Of a DNA stretch of 64,000 nucleotides, positions 26,397-35,608 are shown one piece after another. The stretch is from NCBI GenBank assembly GCA_945897565.1, contig CAMDFN010000005.1:1-64000 (forward strand), read 5' to 3'. The position numbers and the translations under genes were made by a program. The notes beneath the pieces were generated by a model. That model had not been told where the DNA came from. It was given only the letters and a program-made list of their open reading frames with translations, and searched no databases. The DNA comes from Chryseobacterium gleum. GTDB taxonomy: Bacteria > Bacteroidota > Bacteroidia > Flavobacteriales_D > Crocinitomicaceae. How positions within the stretch are numbered: the stretch's first letter is position 1; every line of letters begins with the position of its first letter.

Positions 26397-27032
26397 ATGC
26401 GTGCTTTGACAAAACTTCCGGGCTATCTTTTGGCACTCACTTGGATGCTCTTTTTTGCGTGCAATGATGCCACTTCAAAAAGAACAATTTCCTTAGATGA
26501 AATCCGACCAACATCCACACAAAAAAGTAACCAAAAGGATCCGGAAAATGCTGCAGACACACTTCAACGCCTTCTCAATTTTTATGCCAATGACTCTGCC
26601 TCCTTGCAAATAGCCCACATCGAGCTCAATGACACCAACGACAAGTTTTTCCTCGATCGATTTAGTTTAACCAGGCAGCGCTATCTTCTCACGGACTCAC
26701 TTCAAAAGGACTTCCAATACAGTACCTGGTTTTTCAAGGACAGCAATTCCTGTACTGAAGCCTTCTACAATTGGCTCGATCAAGCAGGTAAAAACAAAAC
26801 GAGTGTTGCGCTCAGGACAGGAAACATTTGGAGCTCAAGTCATGATATCTATGTGGTTGCTGATCGACAAATACTAAAGATCAGTAGTACGCAACCTATT
26901 CACTTGAAAAAATGGTTGAACTGGTACAGTGGCACCCCAGAATTTACGACTTTTAAGTACATCATCTACGCCCAACCTAAGCAAAAAACAAAATGGTTGC
27001 AGCACACAAACAGTAAATCAAAAGCCTTATGA
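26397..27032 (+). CDS. Lipoprotein of unknown function
   Basis: 211 residues with a lipoprotein signal (YLLALTWMLFFACND; lipid-modified Cys 22). The body begins with a low-complexity Ser/Thr/Lys stretch, then an alpha/beta domain with LQRLLNFYANDSASLQIAH, DSNSCTEAFYNWLDQAG and VADRQILKISS. No family recognised; patterns of this kind occur in small Bacteroidota lipoproteins. It overlaps the next gene by 4 bases. Confidence 0.78.
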   Translation: MRALTKLPGYLLALTWMLFFACNDATSKRTISLDEIRPTSTQKSNQKDPENAADTLQRLLNFYANDSASLQIAHIELNDTNDKFFLDRFSLTRQRYLLTDSLQKDFQYSTWFFKDSNSCTEAFYNWLDQAGKNKTSVALRTGNIWSSSHDIYVVADRQILKISSTQPIHLKKWLNWYSGTPEFTTFKYIIYAQPKQKTKWLQHTNSKSKAL

Positions 27033-27355
27033 ATTTAGTCAATCGCGGATTTATTTTTATCAAGCCGAAGCCAGCATTTATTGCATGGGCGCTACAAATC
27101 GACCCTAAAATGCTCATCGATGAGCATGCTGAAGGCAGTGTTTACCTCATTGAAGAAGAATTTTGGGACGACGAACTATTGCTTGAGTCTTACGCCAAAA
27201 AAATAGCCAGCCATGAGTTCGGCAGCATTACCGAAGACCAAGAACGATGGGTCAAATGGACAACGAACGAGGACTTCGAAGCACTTTTTTTCGTAGAAAT
27301 AGGCTGCACTTGCATGGATTTACGCAAAGAACCTCTTCAGAAAGAGACCATATAA
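27029..27355 (+). CDS. Small acidic cytoplasmic protein of unknown function
   Basis: 108 residues, no signal peptide. Trp- and Glu-rich: KPKPAFIAWALQ, YLIEEEFWDDE, ERWVKWTTNEDFEALFFVEI, ending with a Cys pair (GCTCMDLRKEP). I recognise the type as a conserved small Bacteroidota protein but not its function. Its start overlaps the stop of the lipoprotein gene (ATGA), so the two are coupled even though one is exported and one is not. Confidence 0.78.
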   Translation: MNLVNRGFIFIKPKPAFIAWALQIDPKMLIDEHAEGSVYLIEEEFWDDELLLESYAKKIASHEFGSITEDQERWVKWTTNEDFEALFFVEIGCTCMDLRKEPLQKETI

Positions 27356-27381
27356 TAGTGCTCATCGAAGGTCAACAATAC

Positions 27382-27864
27382 CTACAAGCGATCAATTAAA
27401 TTTGAATTGAGGTAGGCTGGGTCAAACGTAACCTCTTCTGCTAACCAATCGGGTTTTGCAAAATATTGCTCTTCTTCTAAAAGTTCGAGTTCGGCAACTA
27501 CCAAACCCTCAAGGGCGCCATGAAAAACATCGAGTTCCCAGGTATCCGTACCGTTTTGAATGTAGTAGCGCGTTTTGTGCAGACAAGGTAAATCCGCTTC
27601 AGCGATCATGTCGTTGGCTTCATCTTGCGGAATTTCATATTCAAACTCGCTACGCGTAAGGCCAGTGCCTAATTTAATGGTGAAAAAAGCCATATTGTCG
27701 GTAACCCGAATGCGCACCGAGCGGTCGCTGCCACGCAATAAGTAAGCTTGCTTTAACTCGCGCTGACCAATACATTTTGCTTGTTTCCAAGTATCATTGG
27801 CCACCAGAAACTTCCGTTCTATTTCTTTCAAGATTCGAATTTTTGCATTATTTTTACCCCGCAT
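27382..27864 (-). CDS. CYTH-domain protein (triphosphate tunnel metalloenzyme)
   Basis: 160 residues covering one complete CYTH domain. The diagnostic ExExK motif is seen as EIERKFLV near residue 14. Basic tunnel residues follow in SVRIRVTD and AFFTIKLGTG, then RSEFEYEIP, KTRYYIQ and the acidic strand VVAELELL. The family hydrolyses inorganic triphosphate or other triphosphate compounds; the exact substrate cannot be read here. Single gene, convergent with the small acidic protein gene. The start could lie slightly later, but no other Met precedes the motif. Confidence 0.9.
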   Translation of the reverse strand: MRGKNNAKIRILKEIERKFLVANDTWKQAKCIGQRELKQAYLLRGSDRSVRIRVTDNMAFFTIKLGTGLTRSEFEYEIPQDEANDMIAEADLPCLHKTRYYIQNGTDTWELDVFHGALEGLVVAELELLEEEQYFAKPDWLAEEVTFDPAYLNSNLIDRL

Positions 27865-27914
27865 GCAACTTAAAGATGTTGTTTAGCGTCAACACACAAA
27901 ACTAATCTTTCTCT

Positions 27915-28316
27915 ATGAAACTGCGCATTACTTTTTTCAGCTTGCTTTTCGCTAGCAGCTCTTTCTTCGCTCAAAAGTCTATAGACCAAGCAGGCGTTAA
28001 AATCACTACAGCTCCATTGCATTGCGATGTACCTTCAGAGGGCTACCAAGCCGACCTCATTGCCCTCACCATTGTGAATACAACCAATGAACTCAAAACT
28101 GTTTCTTACAGCTTTGAGTTGTATTACGATGAAAATTGCGCCACTTGCGGCCATGACGAATACCTCTACACACAAACTTTGCAGCCCAACCAAACCCTAC
28201 AAGGTGTTTGCTTAGACCGCAACAACATGGGGCTTACTATTTTTGACCACATGCCTGCACACCTCACCAAAACAAAACTAACCGACTTCAGTATCCGAAG
28301 CGTAACGGTTCAGTAA
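27915..28316 (+). CDS. Small exported protein of unknown function
   Basis: 133 residues with a signal peptide (MKLRITFFSLLFASSSFFAQ). The mature part has a predicted beta-sandwich pattern (ADLIALTIVNTTNELKTVSY) and a Cys cluster ENCATCGHDEYLY that could form a disulfide or bind metal. No family recognised. It lies 22 bases upstream of the large T9SS type B protein gene on the same strand and may be co-transcribed. Confidence 0.72.
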   Translation: MKLRITFFSLLFASSSFFAQKSIDQAGVKITTAPLHCDVPSEGYQADLIALTIVNTTNELKTVSYSFELYYDENCATCGHDEYLYTQTLQPNQTLQGVCLDRNNMGLTIFDHMPAHLTKTKLTDFSIRSVTVQ

Positions 28317-28338
28317 TCTTACTACAACCCTACTATCC

Positions 28339-30585
28339 ATGAAACTTCAGCATCTCATCGCAGGTCTTGCGCTCACTTTAGGGTTTGTGCAACAAACACA
28401 AGCGCAATGCACTGTACAAGCCATTGCTCAAGACACCATCGTTCCATGTAACGGCTCCACCACGCTAAGTGTAAATGGCACCGGTACGAGTGTCGTGGCC
28501 TTCGGCGAAAGCTTTAATGCGGGCCAGCCCCTTGGCTGGGACTTCTCTCAAGTAGTTACCATTGCCAACAACACATGTGGGGTTCCTTCTATAGATGGTT
28601 CAGATTTCATGTGGATGGGTAACCAATCAGTAGCGCCGCGCGTCATGGCTACGGTTCCGCTCGATGTATCATCTGGCGGCACGGTTTGTTTTGAGATGCG
28701 TTATGCAATTCAAGCACAAGCCTCTCCTTGTGAAGGCCCCGATTTAGCTAGCGAAGGCGTTTACCTTCAATATTCCACAGACAACGGCGCCACCTGGACC
28801 ACCATGAACTACTGGAGCCCTAACGGCGGCTATGATTCTTACATGACTTCATGGAACACCTACTGCGAGAGCATCCCGGTGGCAGCCCAAACAGCCACAA
28901 CCAAATTCCGTTGGACACAACTCGCCGTTTCTGGCGCGCCCTACGACCACTGGGGCCTAGACAACATTGCCATTTCTGCAGCCATCCCGAACTACACCAT
29001 CACCTGGCTCCACGACAACTACGCCTACCCTACTGGCGTTTACACGGGCAACAACCCAACGCCCGTTTCGCCAACAGGCACCACAAGCTACATTGTCATG
29101 ATGACCGACAGCACCAACATTTGCTACGACACCATCACCTTGTTCATCTCTTATCCGCAAATCGATAACATTATTGAAAACAACCCTACCTGCGGAAGTA
29201 GCAATGGCAGTTTAGATGCAAGTGCATCCGGAGGAGCCGGTGGCTATACCTACAGCATTGACAATGGGCTCAATTTTCAACCTACAGGAACCTTCAGTGG
29301 CCTTGGTATAAACAATTACACCGTTATTTTAGTAGATCAAAACAACTGTTCTGACACCATGCAAGCAGCCTTAATTGGTGTCGACTCGGTAGAAATCAGC
29401 AATATGGTTGTCACCACCACCACCTGCGGTCTAGACAACGGCATCATCGACCTCACAATTACAGGTGGTACGCCCACATATCAATACAGTTTAACCAATG
29501 GTTCCACTTTCTCCGCGAGTCCAGTTTTCAACAACCTCGTACCCGGAACTTACCAAGTTTATGTAGAAGACGTAAATGGTTGTTTTGACTCCACTACAGC
29601 CACCATATATCCATCCACCAACCCACTCTTAGGTCAAACGACAAGTACGCTTGAATTTTGCAGTTTACAAGACGGTAGCATCAGCACGAGTGCCACACTC
29701 GGTGTTGCTCCTTATGTTTTTGTTTTACATCAAGGACCTACTCTTGTGGCAACTAGCCCAACTGGCGCCTTCGACAACTTGCATTCAGGCAGTTATTGGG
29801 TAACCGTGATCGATCAAATTGGCTGTGCAGATAGCACCTTAATGGTTGTGGATAGCATTCCAGCACCAATTTCTCCTATGGTAGACACCGTCTTGTGTAA
29901 CCTCACGCTACAAACTTTTGGCGTGCTTTCCTATACGGGTAGCAATTGGTCTGCCAACTCAACTGACATCACGTTTAGCAATGCTACAGGTCAGAACCCA
30001 TTAATTACTGCCGACAACTCCGGTATTTATTTGATCAATCTTCAGGATACCGTTTGTAATTTCAACGAAACCTTCAGCCTGACTTTTGTAGCCGACCCCT
30101 TCACCTCCATTATAGACACCACGCTTTGTATTGGAGAAACCGCTACACTTGCCGCTGTTCAACAACCACAAAACGTCAGTTACCTCTGGAGCACAGGAGC
30201 AACTACGCCTACTATTCAGGTCACCGAACCAGGCAACTACCTCATTTCTACCACGAACATGTGTGGCACAGTCTTAGACACCGCAAGCATCGATTTCTAC
30301 TTTTGTGATATCGATTTACCAAATGTATTTACACCAAACGGAGATGGCAACAACGACTACTTCCAAATGTTGTTCTATGGTGGCCTCAGTACTTTTGAAT
30401 GCATCATCGTGAACCGTTGGGGAAATACCGTTCGCGAATTCAATAACCCTGCATTCCAATGGGATGGAACCGATGAAAAAGGTGATCAAATGGAAGAGGG
30501 CGTTTATTTTTACGTAGCCCGCACAGTGACAAACGCCGGCGACGAAATTGAAAAACACGGCCTTGTTCACCTCGTAAGAGAATAG
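28339..30585 (+). CDS. Large secreted adhesin-like protein with reelin-like module and T9SS type B tail
   Basis: 748 residues with a signal peptide (ending QQTQAQ). Residues about 50-215 resemble a reelin-type subrepeat: FGESFNAGQPLGWDFSQV, the CEGPD motif, GVYLQYSTDNGATW and DHWGLDNIAIS. Two SprB-type repeats follow (TCGSSNGSLDASASGGAGGY; TCGLDNGIIDLTITGGTPTY), then less regular beta domains. The last about 90 residues are the gliding-motility-associated (T9SS type B) domain: LPNVFTPNGDGNNDYF, IVNRWGNTV and GVYFYVARTV. Likely a cell-surface or released adhesin exported by T9SS. Confidence 0.9.
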   Translation: MKLQHLIAGLALTLGFVQQTQAQCTVQAIAQDTIVPCNGSTTLSVNGTGTSVVAFGESFNAGQPLGWDFSQVVTIANNTCGVPSIDGSDFMWMGNQSVAPRVMATVPLDVSSGGTVCFEMRYAIQAQASPCEGPDLASEGVYLQYSTDNGATWTTMNYWSPNGGYDSYMTSWNTYCESIPVAAQTATTKFRWTQLAVSGAPYDHWGLDNIAISAAIPNYTITWLHDNYAYPTGVYTGNNPTPVSPTGTTSYIVMMTDSTNICYDTITLFISYPQIDNIIENNPTCGSSNGSLDASASGGAGGYTYSIDNGLNFQPTGTFSGLGINNYTVILVDQNNCSDTMQAALIGVDSVEISNMVVTTTTCGLDNGIIDLTITGGTPTYQYSLTNGSTFSASPVFNNLVPGTYQVYVEDVNGCFDSTTATIYPSTNPLLGQTTSTLEFCSLQDGSISTSATLGVAPYVFVLHQGPTLVATSPTGAFDNLHSGSYWVTVIDQIGCADSTLMVVDSIPAPISPMVDTVLCNLTLQTFGVLSYTGSNWSANSTDITFSNATGQNPLITADNSGIYLINLQDTVCNFNETFSLTFVADPFTSIIDTTLCIGETATLAAVQQPQNVSYLWSTGATTPTIQVTEPGNYLISTTNMCGTVLDTASIDFYFCDIDLPNVFTPNGDGNNDYFQMLFYGGLSTFECIIVNRWGNTVREFNNPAFQWDGTDEKGDQMEEGVYFYVARTVTNAGDEIEKHGLVHLVRE

Positions 30586-30595
30586 CATTAATTGC

Positions 30596-30603
30596 TATCT
30601 TTG
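30596..30603 (+). promoter_or_regulatory. -7 promoter box that decides the start of the NDP-sugar dehydratase gene
   Basis: TATCTTTG, a perfect TAnnTTTG. It predicts transcription from about 30607, which is the G of an in-frame GTG codon, so the message appears leaderless and the upstream TTG start at 30592 cannot be used. Confidence 0.5.
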
Positions 30604-30606
30604 TGT

Positions 30607-32484
30607 GTGCTCGAACTCAAGAAAAATACACCAAGATGGGTAATTGTCGCTTTTGACTTACTGATTCATCTGTTTGCCTTATTTTTTGCCTACTTAATCC
30701 GCTTTGACCTCAAAGCGGATTTTTCATTAATAGCCAACGAATGGGCCATTTTATCGAAATCTATTTGGTATTTCATAGCTGTCAAAATTTCAGTATTTGC
30801 TGCCTTCCAGATCCATCAAGGTATTGTAAGACATAGCTCTACTGCAGATTTTAAACGTATTTTTATGGCTGAAATCACCGCTACATTGCTCTTTATTTTG
30901 GGTAGCATGGTGCGTTTTTATCAGCTCGATGGCCTTTTCTTGTTTCCGAATTCAGTGCTCGTGATGGAGTTTATCTTTAGTACGGCATTTGTTATTTCGG
31001 GGCGTTTTGTTGTCAAACTTCTCTATCTTGAATACACAAGAGATAAGGGAGAAGAAGAAGCAATTCTCATTTTTGGAGCCGGGATTTCTGGCCAACTCAC
31101 CAAGCGCTTGATAGAAAAAGATACCGCCAACTTGCAGCACGTCATTGGTTTTATCGACGATGCCGCTCATTTGAAAGGCAAACGCATTGAAGGTGCTAAA
31201 GTGTATCCACTCACAGCACTCGCCAAGCTCAAAGAAAAATACAAAGTAGCTACACTTGTGATCGCCGTCCAACAGATAGAGCGCAACAAACTACAAGAAC
31301 TTGCAGAAATAGCCCTCGATTTAGGACTGCAGATCAAGCGCGTGCCCGAAGCGCGCGCCTGGGTAAATGGTGCATTTGAAGTGCGCAATCTCAAAAAAAT
31401 CGATATCAACAGTTTGTTGGGCCGGGCAGTTATTGCGCTCAACAATCCCAAACTTGAAAAGCATTTTTTCAATAAGACCATTTTAGTCACTGGCGCGGCA
31501 GGGAGTATCGGCAGCGGATTGGCAACAGCACTTTTACAGTACAAAGTCGCGAAACTCATTTTTCTAGATCAAGCAGAATCTGCACTTTTTGAACTCGAAC
31601 AGCGCTTTAAGCAACACCCCAACTCCGTTCAAATTGAATATGTCATCGGCGATATCTGCGATACACAGCGCATGCAACGGCTTTTTGCCTTGTACCAACC
31701 TCAGATTATCTTTCATGCAGCTGCTTATAAACATGTGCCTTTAATGGAGGCCAACCCTGCGGAGGCCATCAGAAACAACATCGGCGGTACCCAACTCCTT
31801 GCGCAATTAGCCGCGCAACACCAAGCCGAACAATTCATCATGATTTCGACAGACAAGGCCGTCAACCCTACCAATGTTATGGGCGCCTCTAAGCGTGTTG
31901 CCGAAATGTTGGTCAGTGAACTCGATTCCGAACAACAAACCGCTTACATCACCACACGTTTTGGCAATGTTTTGGGTTCAAATGGTTCGGTTATTCCGCT
32001 TTTTGAAAAGCAAATTGCCAATGGTGGGCCAATTACGCTTACCGACGAACGCATCACGCGCTTCTTCATGACGATCCCAGAGGCCTGTCAGCTGGTACTT
32101 GAAGCGGCCACTATGGGCAACGGTGGTGAAATTTTTGTTTTTGACATGGGCGCACCCGTCAAAATCCTGGACTTGGCCAAAAAAATGATCCAACTTTCTG
32201 GACTTCGGCCTTATACCGATATCGATATTCAATTAACGGGCCTGCGACCCGGTGAAAAACTATTTGAAGAAGTATTGGCCAACGCTGAAAATACCATCAC
32301 AACCTATCATCCGCAAATCTTGATCGCACAAACAAGACCAACAAGCCCTGATCAAAACCAACTCATCAAAGAACTCTTGGCAACAGTTGGTCAGCAAGAA
32401 AATGAGGCCAGTGTGCGCCTCATGAAACAAATCGTACCTGAATTTATCTCCAACAACTCCTCTTTTCAAAAACTTGACACATGA
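30607..32484 (+). CDS. Membrane-bound NDP-sugar 4,6-dehydratase/epimerase (CapD/PglF-like)
   Basis: About 625 residues from GTG 30607; TTG starts at 30592 and 30601 overlap the -7 box. Four N-terminal membrane helices (about 10-145) precede two Rossmann domains: AILIFGAGISGQLTKRL (CoA-binding-like) and the catalytic SDR domain starting ILVTGAAGSIGSGLA. The latter has FHAAAYKHVPLMEANP, ISTDKAVNPTNVMGASKR and TRFFMTIPEACQLVLEA, as in CapD/WbpM/PglF UDP-GlcNAc 4,6-dehydratases. It makes keto-deoxy sugar intermediates for surface glycans or protein O-glycans. The stop overlaps the thioesterase start by 4 bases. Confidence 0.93.
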   Translation: MLELKKNTPRWVIVAFDLLIHLFALFFAYLIRFDLKADFSLIANEWAILSKSIWYFIAVKISVFAAFQIHQGIVRHSSTADFKRIFMAEITATLLFILGSMVRFYQLDGLFLFPNSVLVMEFIFSTAFVISGRFVVKLLYLEYTRDKGEEEAILIFGAGISGQLTKRLIEKDTANLQHVIGFIDDAAHLKGKRIEGAKVYPLTALAKLKEKYKVATLVIAVQQIERNKLQELAEIALDLGLQIKRVPEARAWVNGAFEVRNLKKIDINSLLGRAVIALNNPKLEKHFFNKTILVTGAAGSIGSGLATALLQYKVAKLIFLDQAESALFELEQRFKQHPNSVQIEYVIGDICDTQRMQRLFALYQPQIIFHAAAYKHVPLMEANPAEAIRNNIGGTQLLAQLAAQHQAEQFIMISTDKAVNPTNVMGASKRVAEMLVSELDSEQQTAYITTRFGNVLGSNGSVIPLFEKQIANGGPITLTDERITRFFMTIPEACQLVLEAATMGNGGEIFVFDMGAPVKILDLAKKMIQLSGLRPYTDIDIQLTGLRPGEKLFEEVLANAENTITTYHPQILIAQTRPTSPDQNQLIKELLATVGQQENEASVRLMKQIVPEFISNNSSFQKLDT

Positions 32485-32879
32485 TCCAACCCGCAGCCAT
32501 TCAAGTCCGGCTTACTGACATCGATATTTTAGGGCACGTCAACAACTCCATTTATTTGACCTATTTCGAAATGACCCGCATCCATTACTTTGGTCACTTG
32601 GTTGGGCCCGATTGGGATTGGATGGAAAACGGAGTAGTTTTGGTTCAAAATGAGGTAAATTACCACCTCCCTGTCTTTTTATATGACCAACCTGAAATAC
32701 ACATGTTCTGTAACAAAATTGGTCAAAAGAGTTTCACGCTGAGTTACGAACTTTATGTCAAAAACGAACTCAGAACAAGCGGAAGCAGTACACTCGTAGG
32801 TTTCAATTCAAATCAAAAAACAAGTATAGAAATTCCTGAAAAAATGCGTGCGGCGCTTTTACAATTGCCTCAAAAATAA
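32481..32879 (+). CDS. Acyl-CoA thioesterase, 4HBT hotdog fold
   Basis: 132 residues, a single hotdog domain. The 4-hydroxybenzoyl-CoA thioesterase-type motif is clear: RLTDIDILGHVNNSIYLTYF with the catalytic Asp. It continues with NEVNYHLPVFLYDQ and KSFTLSYELYVKNE. It hydrolyses an acyl-CoA, specificity unknown. Coupled to the dehydratase gene by a 4-base overlap. Confidence 0.9.
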   Translation: MIQPAAIQVRLTDIDILGHVNNSIYLTYFEMTRIHYFGHLVGPDWDWMENGVVLVQNEVNYHLPVFLYDQPEIHMFCNKIGQKSFTLSYELYVKNELRTSGSSTLVGFNSNQKTSIEIPEKMRAALLQLPQK

Positions 32880-32889
32880 ATTCAAAACG

Positions 32890-33792
32890 ATGAAGAGCTG
32901 TCTTTTTACTTTGTTGTTGCTATTATGCTTTGGTAACTCTGCTCAGGCACAAGTTCCGGAACCTTGCAAAGCAACTAGGCAAGTTTGCCCCATGAACAAC
33001 GTTAAATTTTGTCATGAGAGCGTGGCTTTTGATGAAGATCACAACCTGTATTTATTGCGCAAAGACTACGCTACACCCTACACAGGCGCATGTGTGAGCT
33101 GTTATCCAAGTTTTGTAATTGAAGAAAAATTGAACTTCAGCAACGGCAGACGCCAAGGAACCGATACCTCCTTTTACAAAAGCGGCTGCTTACAATCGAT
33201 ACAAAGTTATCAGATAGGCCTTCAAGACGGACCAACCTACGTTTATTACGACTCCACCAACCTTGTGCAATATGAAATTTGGTATAAAGGTGGTCAACTT
33301 CATGGGCCTTCTATTCAGTTTAACCTTCATTCAGGGGACACACTCACTTATAAACATTACAAAGGCGGTAAACTAGATGGGCCACAACGCACTTACCTAC
33401 CCAATGGCCAATTAAGAAAAGTGAGCAACTACCTTGAAGGCTTGGCAGAAGGCGCTCAAATCACCTACAATGCGAGTGGGCAAAAAGAAAGTGAACTTTA
33501 TTTCAAAGCAGGCAAGAAACACAGCACCTGGACCTACTATTTTGACAGCGGTAAAACCGCCCGAACCGAAACCTGGAAAGAAGGCAAAAAGAATGGCGTA
33601 TTTCTAAGCTACAACGAATTAGGAAAAATTCTGAGTACCGAAAAATATGCTGCTGGGCTTCCGATAGGCTTGCATCAGACGTTTTACGCCGACGGCAAAC
33701 TCAATTACTCCTGCGCTTACTCCAACAAAGGAGAAAAAATGGAAGAATACGTGATTGACCAATACGGTGTCAAAAAGCAGTTGTTTCCTTAA
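32890..33792 (+). CDS. Exported MORN/YwqK-type repeat protein (second copy)
   Basis: 300 residues from ATG 32890, which gives a signal peptide (MKSCLFTLLLLLCFGNSAQA); the in-frame start at 32848 lies inside the thioesterase gene. The mature N terminus has several Cys (EPCKATRQVCPMNNVKFCH and GACVSCYPS), then about seven repeats such as YKGGKLDGPQRTYLPNGQLR and YLEGLAEGAQITYNASGQKE. Same family as the 4427-6343 protein but shorter and with a Cys-rich cap. Role unknown. Overlaps the convergent permease gene by 4 bases. Confidence 0.85.
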   Translation: MKSCLFTLLLLLCFGNSAQAQVPEPCKATRQVCPMNNVKFCHESVAFDEDHNLYLLRKDYATPYTGACVSCYPSFVIEEKLNFSNGRRQGTDTSFYKSGCLQSIQSYQIGLQDGPTYVYYDSTNLVQYEIWYKGGQLHGPSIQFNLHSGDTLTYKHYKGGKLDGPQRTYLPNGQLRKVSNYLEGLAEGAQITYNASGQKESELYFKAGKKHSTWTYYFDSGKTARTETWKEGKKNGVFLSYNELGKILSTEKYAAGLPIGLHQTFYADGKLNYSCAYSNKGEKMEEYVIDQYGVKKQLFP

Positions 33793-34529
33793 ATCAAACC
33801 GAAGAACAGCAATATGCCCATCAGGAGTAAAGCGACGCCCACAACAACAGAAAGATATTTATGATCTATTTTCTGAATGTATTTCTTTCCGATTAAAGTG
33901 CCAACTAACGCCGACGGAACCCCGAGAAAGATGAAGTAAGAGGGCTCGTAATGAACAAACCAAGAACTTGAAAAATAAACCCCAACTCTAGTTAAATCAA
34001 CTAACAGAGAAATGATTGCTGTTGTGGCGACAAAAACAAGAGGATTGAGCTTCAATTGCGACAAAAATAAGGCCCTCAATGCACCCTGATGACCAGAAAA
34101 ACCGCCAAAAAAACCACTTAGACTGCCTCCAATGCGCAGCGCCCAAGGACCGCGAAGGGGTAATTTCCAATGAAAGAGCTCTAAAAGCGCAAATATCACG
34201 AGAATAATTCCAAAAACGGGCTTCAATTGAGCACCTCTAGAAAATGTTAAATCATTTAGAATGTTCGCGCCTAAAAATGCAAAAATGAGCGCAGGGACAC
34301 CAAAATTTCGAAATAAATGCCAATCTATAGACCGCGCCGTTAGGGCTACTTTTAGGATATTATTGCAAAGATGTACAATGCCCGCCATGAGCACCGCAAG
34401 CGGGGCATCCCAATAAATCATAAATACAGGCACTAATATAGTGTTGAGCCCAAAACCAGTAAAAAAAGTGGCGAGCGCCCCTAAAAAAGGCGCTAAAATT
34501 ACGAGGGCAAACAACAGCAAAACATCCAT
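33789..34529 (-). CDS. TauE/SafE-like membrane permease
   Basis: 246 residues from ATG 34529 (MDVLLLFALVILAPFLGA); a start at 34550 would overlap the promoter of the divergent aldolase gene. Seven to eight hydrophobic helices. The Gly-rich half-repeat is visible as SLSGFFGGFSGHQGALRA, the TauE/SafE pattern with an unusual His-Gln. It is only a distant paralogue of the exporter at 8069-8902. There are no sulfur genes nearby, so the substrate is open. Confidence 0.82.
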   Translation of the reverse strand: MDVLLLFALVILAPFLGALATFFTGFGLNTILVPVFMIYWDAPLAVLMAGIVHLCNNILKVALTARSIDWHLFRNFGVPALIFAFLGANILNDLTFSRGAQLKPVFGIILVIFALLELFHWKLPLRGPWALRIGGSLSGFFGGFSGHQGALRALFLSQLKLNPLVFVATTAIISLLVDLTRVGVYFSSSWFVHYEPSYFIFLGVPSALVGTLIGKKYIQKIDHKYLSVVVGVALLLMGILLFFGLI

Positions 34530-34538
34530 GTGAAGTTG

Positions 34539-34546
34539 TATTTTTG
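34539..34546 (+). promoter_or_regulatory. -7 promoter box for the threonine aldolase gene
   Basis: TATTTTTG, a perfect TAnnTTTG, ends 14 bases before the ATG at 34561; predicted leader about 10 bases. Confidence 0.5.
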
Positions 34547-34560
34547 TCAAAAGTACTAAT

Positions 34561-35577
34561 ATGATTGATTTACGCAGCGATACCGTTACCCAACCATGTG
34601 AAGAGATGCGCTACGCGATGGCAAATGCAGCCGTCGGCGACGACGTTTTCAAAGAAGACCCCACTGTGCTTGCACTTGAAGCGTATGGTGCAAAGCTTTT
34701 TGGAAAAGAGGCTGCGCTCTTTTGCAGTTCGGGAACGCAAACCAATCAAATTGCCATCAATGTACATGTACAACCTGGAGGCGAAGTCATTTGCCATGAA
34801 GAAAGTCATATTTACAAATACGAAGGTGGTGGCATAGCTAAAAATTCGGGGGCATCGGTGCGGCTTTTACCCGGAGACCGCGGCAGGATCACCGCTGATG
34901 CAATTTCCCAATGGATCAATCCGCCGCACGACGTTCATTTTCCGCTCACGCAGCTTGTTTCTTTGGAAGATACTGCCAATCGTGGAGGTGGTGCAGTTTA
35001 TGATATCCAAGCGCTGCAAAGCATCAGTAATTTGTGTAAAGAACTCAAGTTGCCGCTGCACCTAGATGGTGCACGGGTATTCAATGCACTAGCGGTCAAT
35101 CAGATGAGCCCCGCGGCTTATGGCGCATTTTACGATAGTATTTCTGTCTGTTTGTCTAAAGGCCTAGGCGCCCCTGTTGGTTCTTTACTGATTGGTTCTG
35201 CAGCGTTTATTGAAAAGGCCAGACGCGTCAGGAAAGTTTTTGGTGGCGGCATGCGACAAGCCGGCATCATTGCAGCAGGAGGTTTGTATGCACTTCTAAA
35301 CAATGTGGAACGGCTTGGCCACGACCATCTACACGCAAAGCTTTTAGAAGCAGCGCTACTCAAGTGCGCTTGGATTCAAGAAGTAGTGCCCGTGCAAACA
35401 AACATCGTGGTGGCTATCCTCAAAGACCACAGCCAAAGAGACCTCATGCTCGAAAAATTGCAACATCAAGGTATTTTATGCATGGCTTTTGGGCCGGGCA
35501 TGATCAGAATGGTGACGCATTTGAATTTCTCCGCGGATGAATGCGCATTTTGTGTAGAAACCCTGCAAAAAATGTAA
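34561..35577 (+). CDS. Low-specificity L-threonine aldolase
   Basis: 338 residues, PLP fold type I. Recognised by the N-terminal DLRSDTVTQP, GDDVFKEDPTVLALE, FCSSGTQTNQ, LEDTANRGGGAVYD and LHLDGARVFNA. The PLP lysine is K200 in CLSKGLGAPVGS. It cleaves L-threonine or L-allo-threonine to glycine and acetaldehyde. Glycine from this enzyme could also feed glycine-lipid synthesis, but that link is only a thought. Monocistronic. Confidence 0.94.
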   Translation: MIDLRSDTVTQPCEEMRYAMANAAVGDDVFKEDPTVLALEAYGAKLFGKEAALFCSSGTQTNQIAINVHVQPGGEVICHEESHIYKYEGGGIAKNSGASVRLLPGDRGRITADAISQWINPPHDVHFPLTQLVSLEDTANRGGGAVYDIQALQSISNLCKELKLPLHLDGARVFNALAVNQMSPAAYGAFYDSISVCLSKGLGAPVGSLLIGSAAFIEKARRVRKVFGGGMRQAGIIAAGGLYALLNNVERLGHDHLHAKLLEAALLKCAWIQEVVPVQTNIVVAILKDHSQRDLMLEKLQHQGILCMAFGPGMIRMVTHLNFSADECAFCVETLQKM

Positions 35578-35608
35578 CTTTTTGGACCAAGTTCGTTAAA
35601 CTCAGGTG

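Noticed and set aside
30586-30600. Inverted repeat ATAGCA/TGCTAT after the T9SS type B gene, as a terminator
   Set aside because: Short, AT-rich, without a strong T tract, and it overlaps the -7 box of the next gene; more likely chance.
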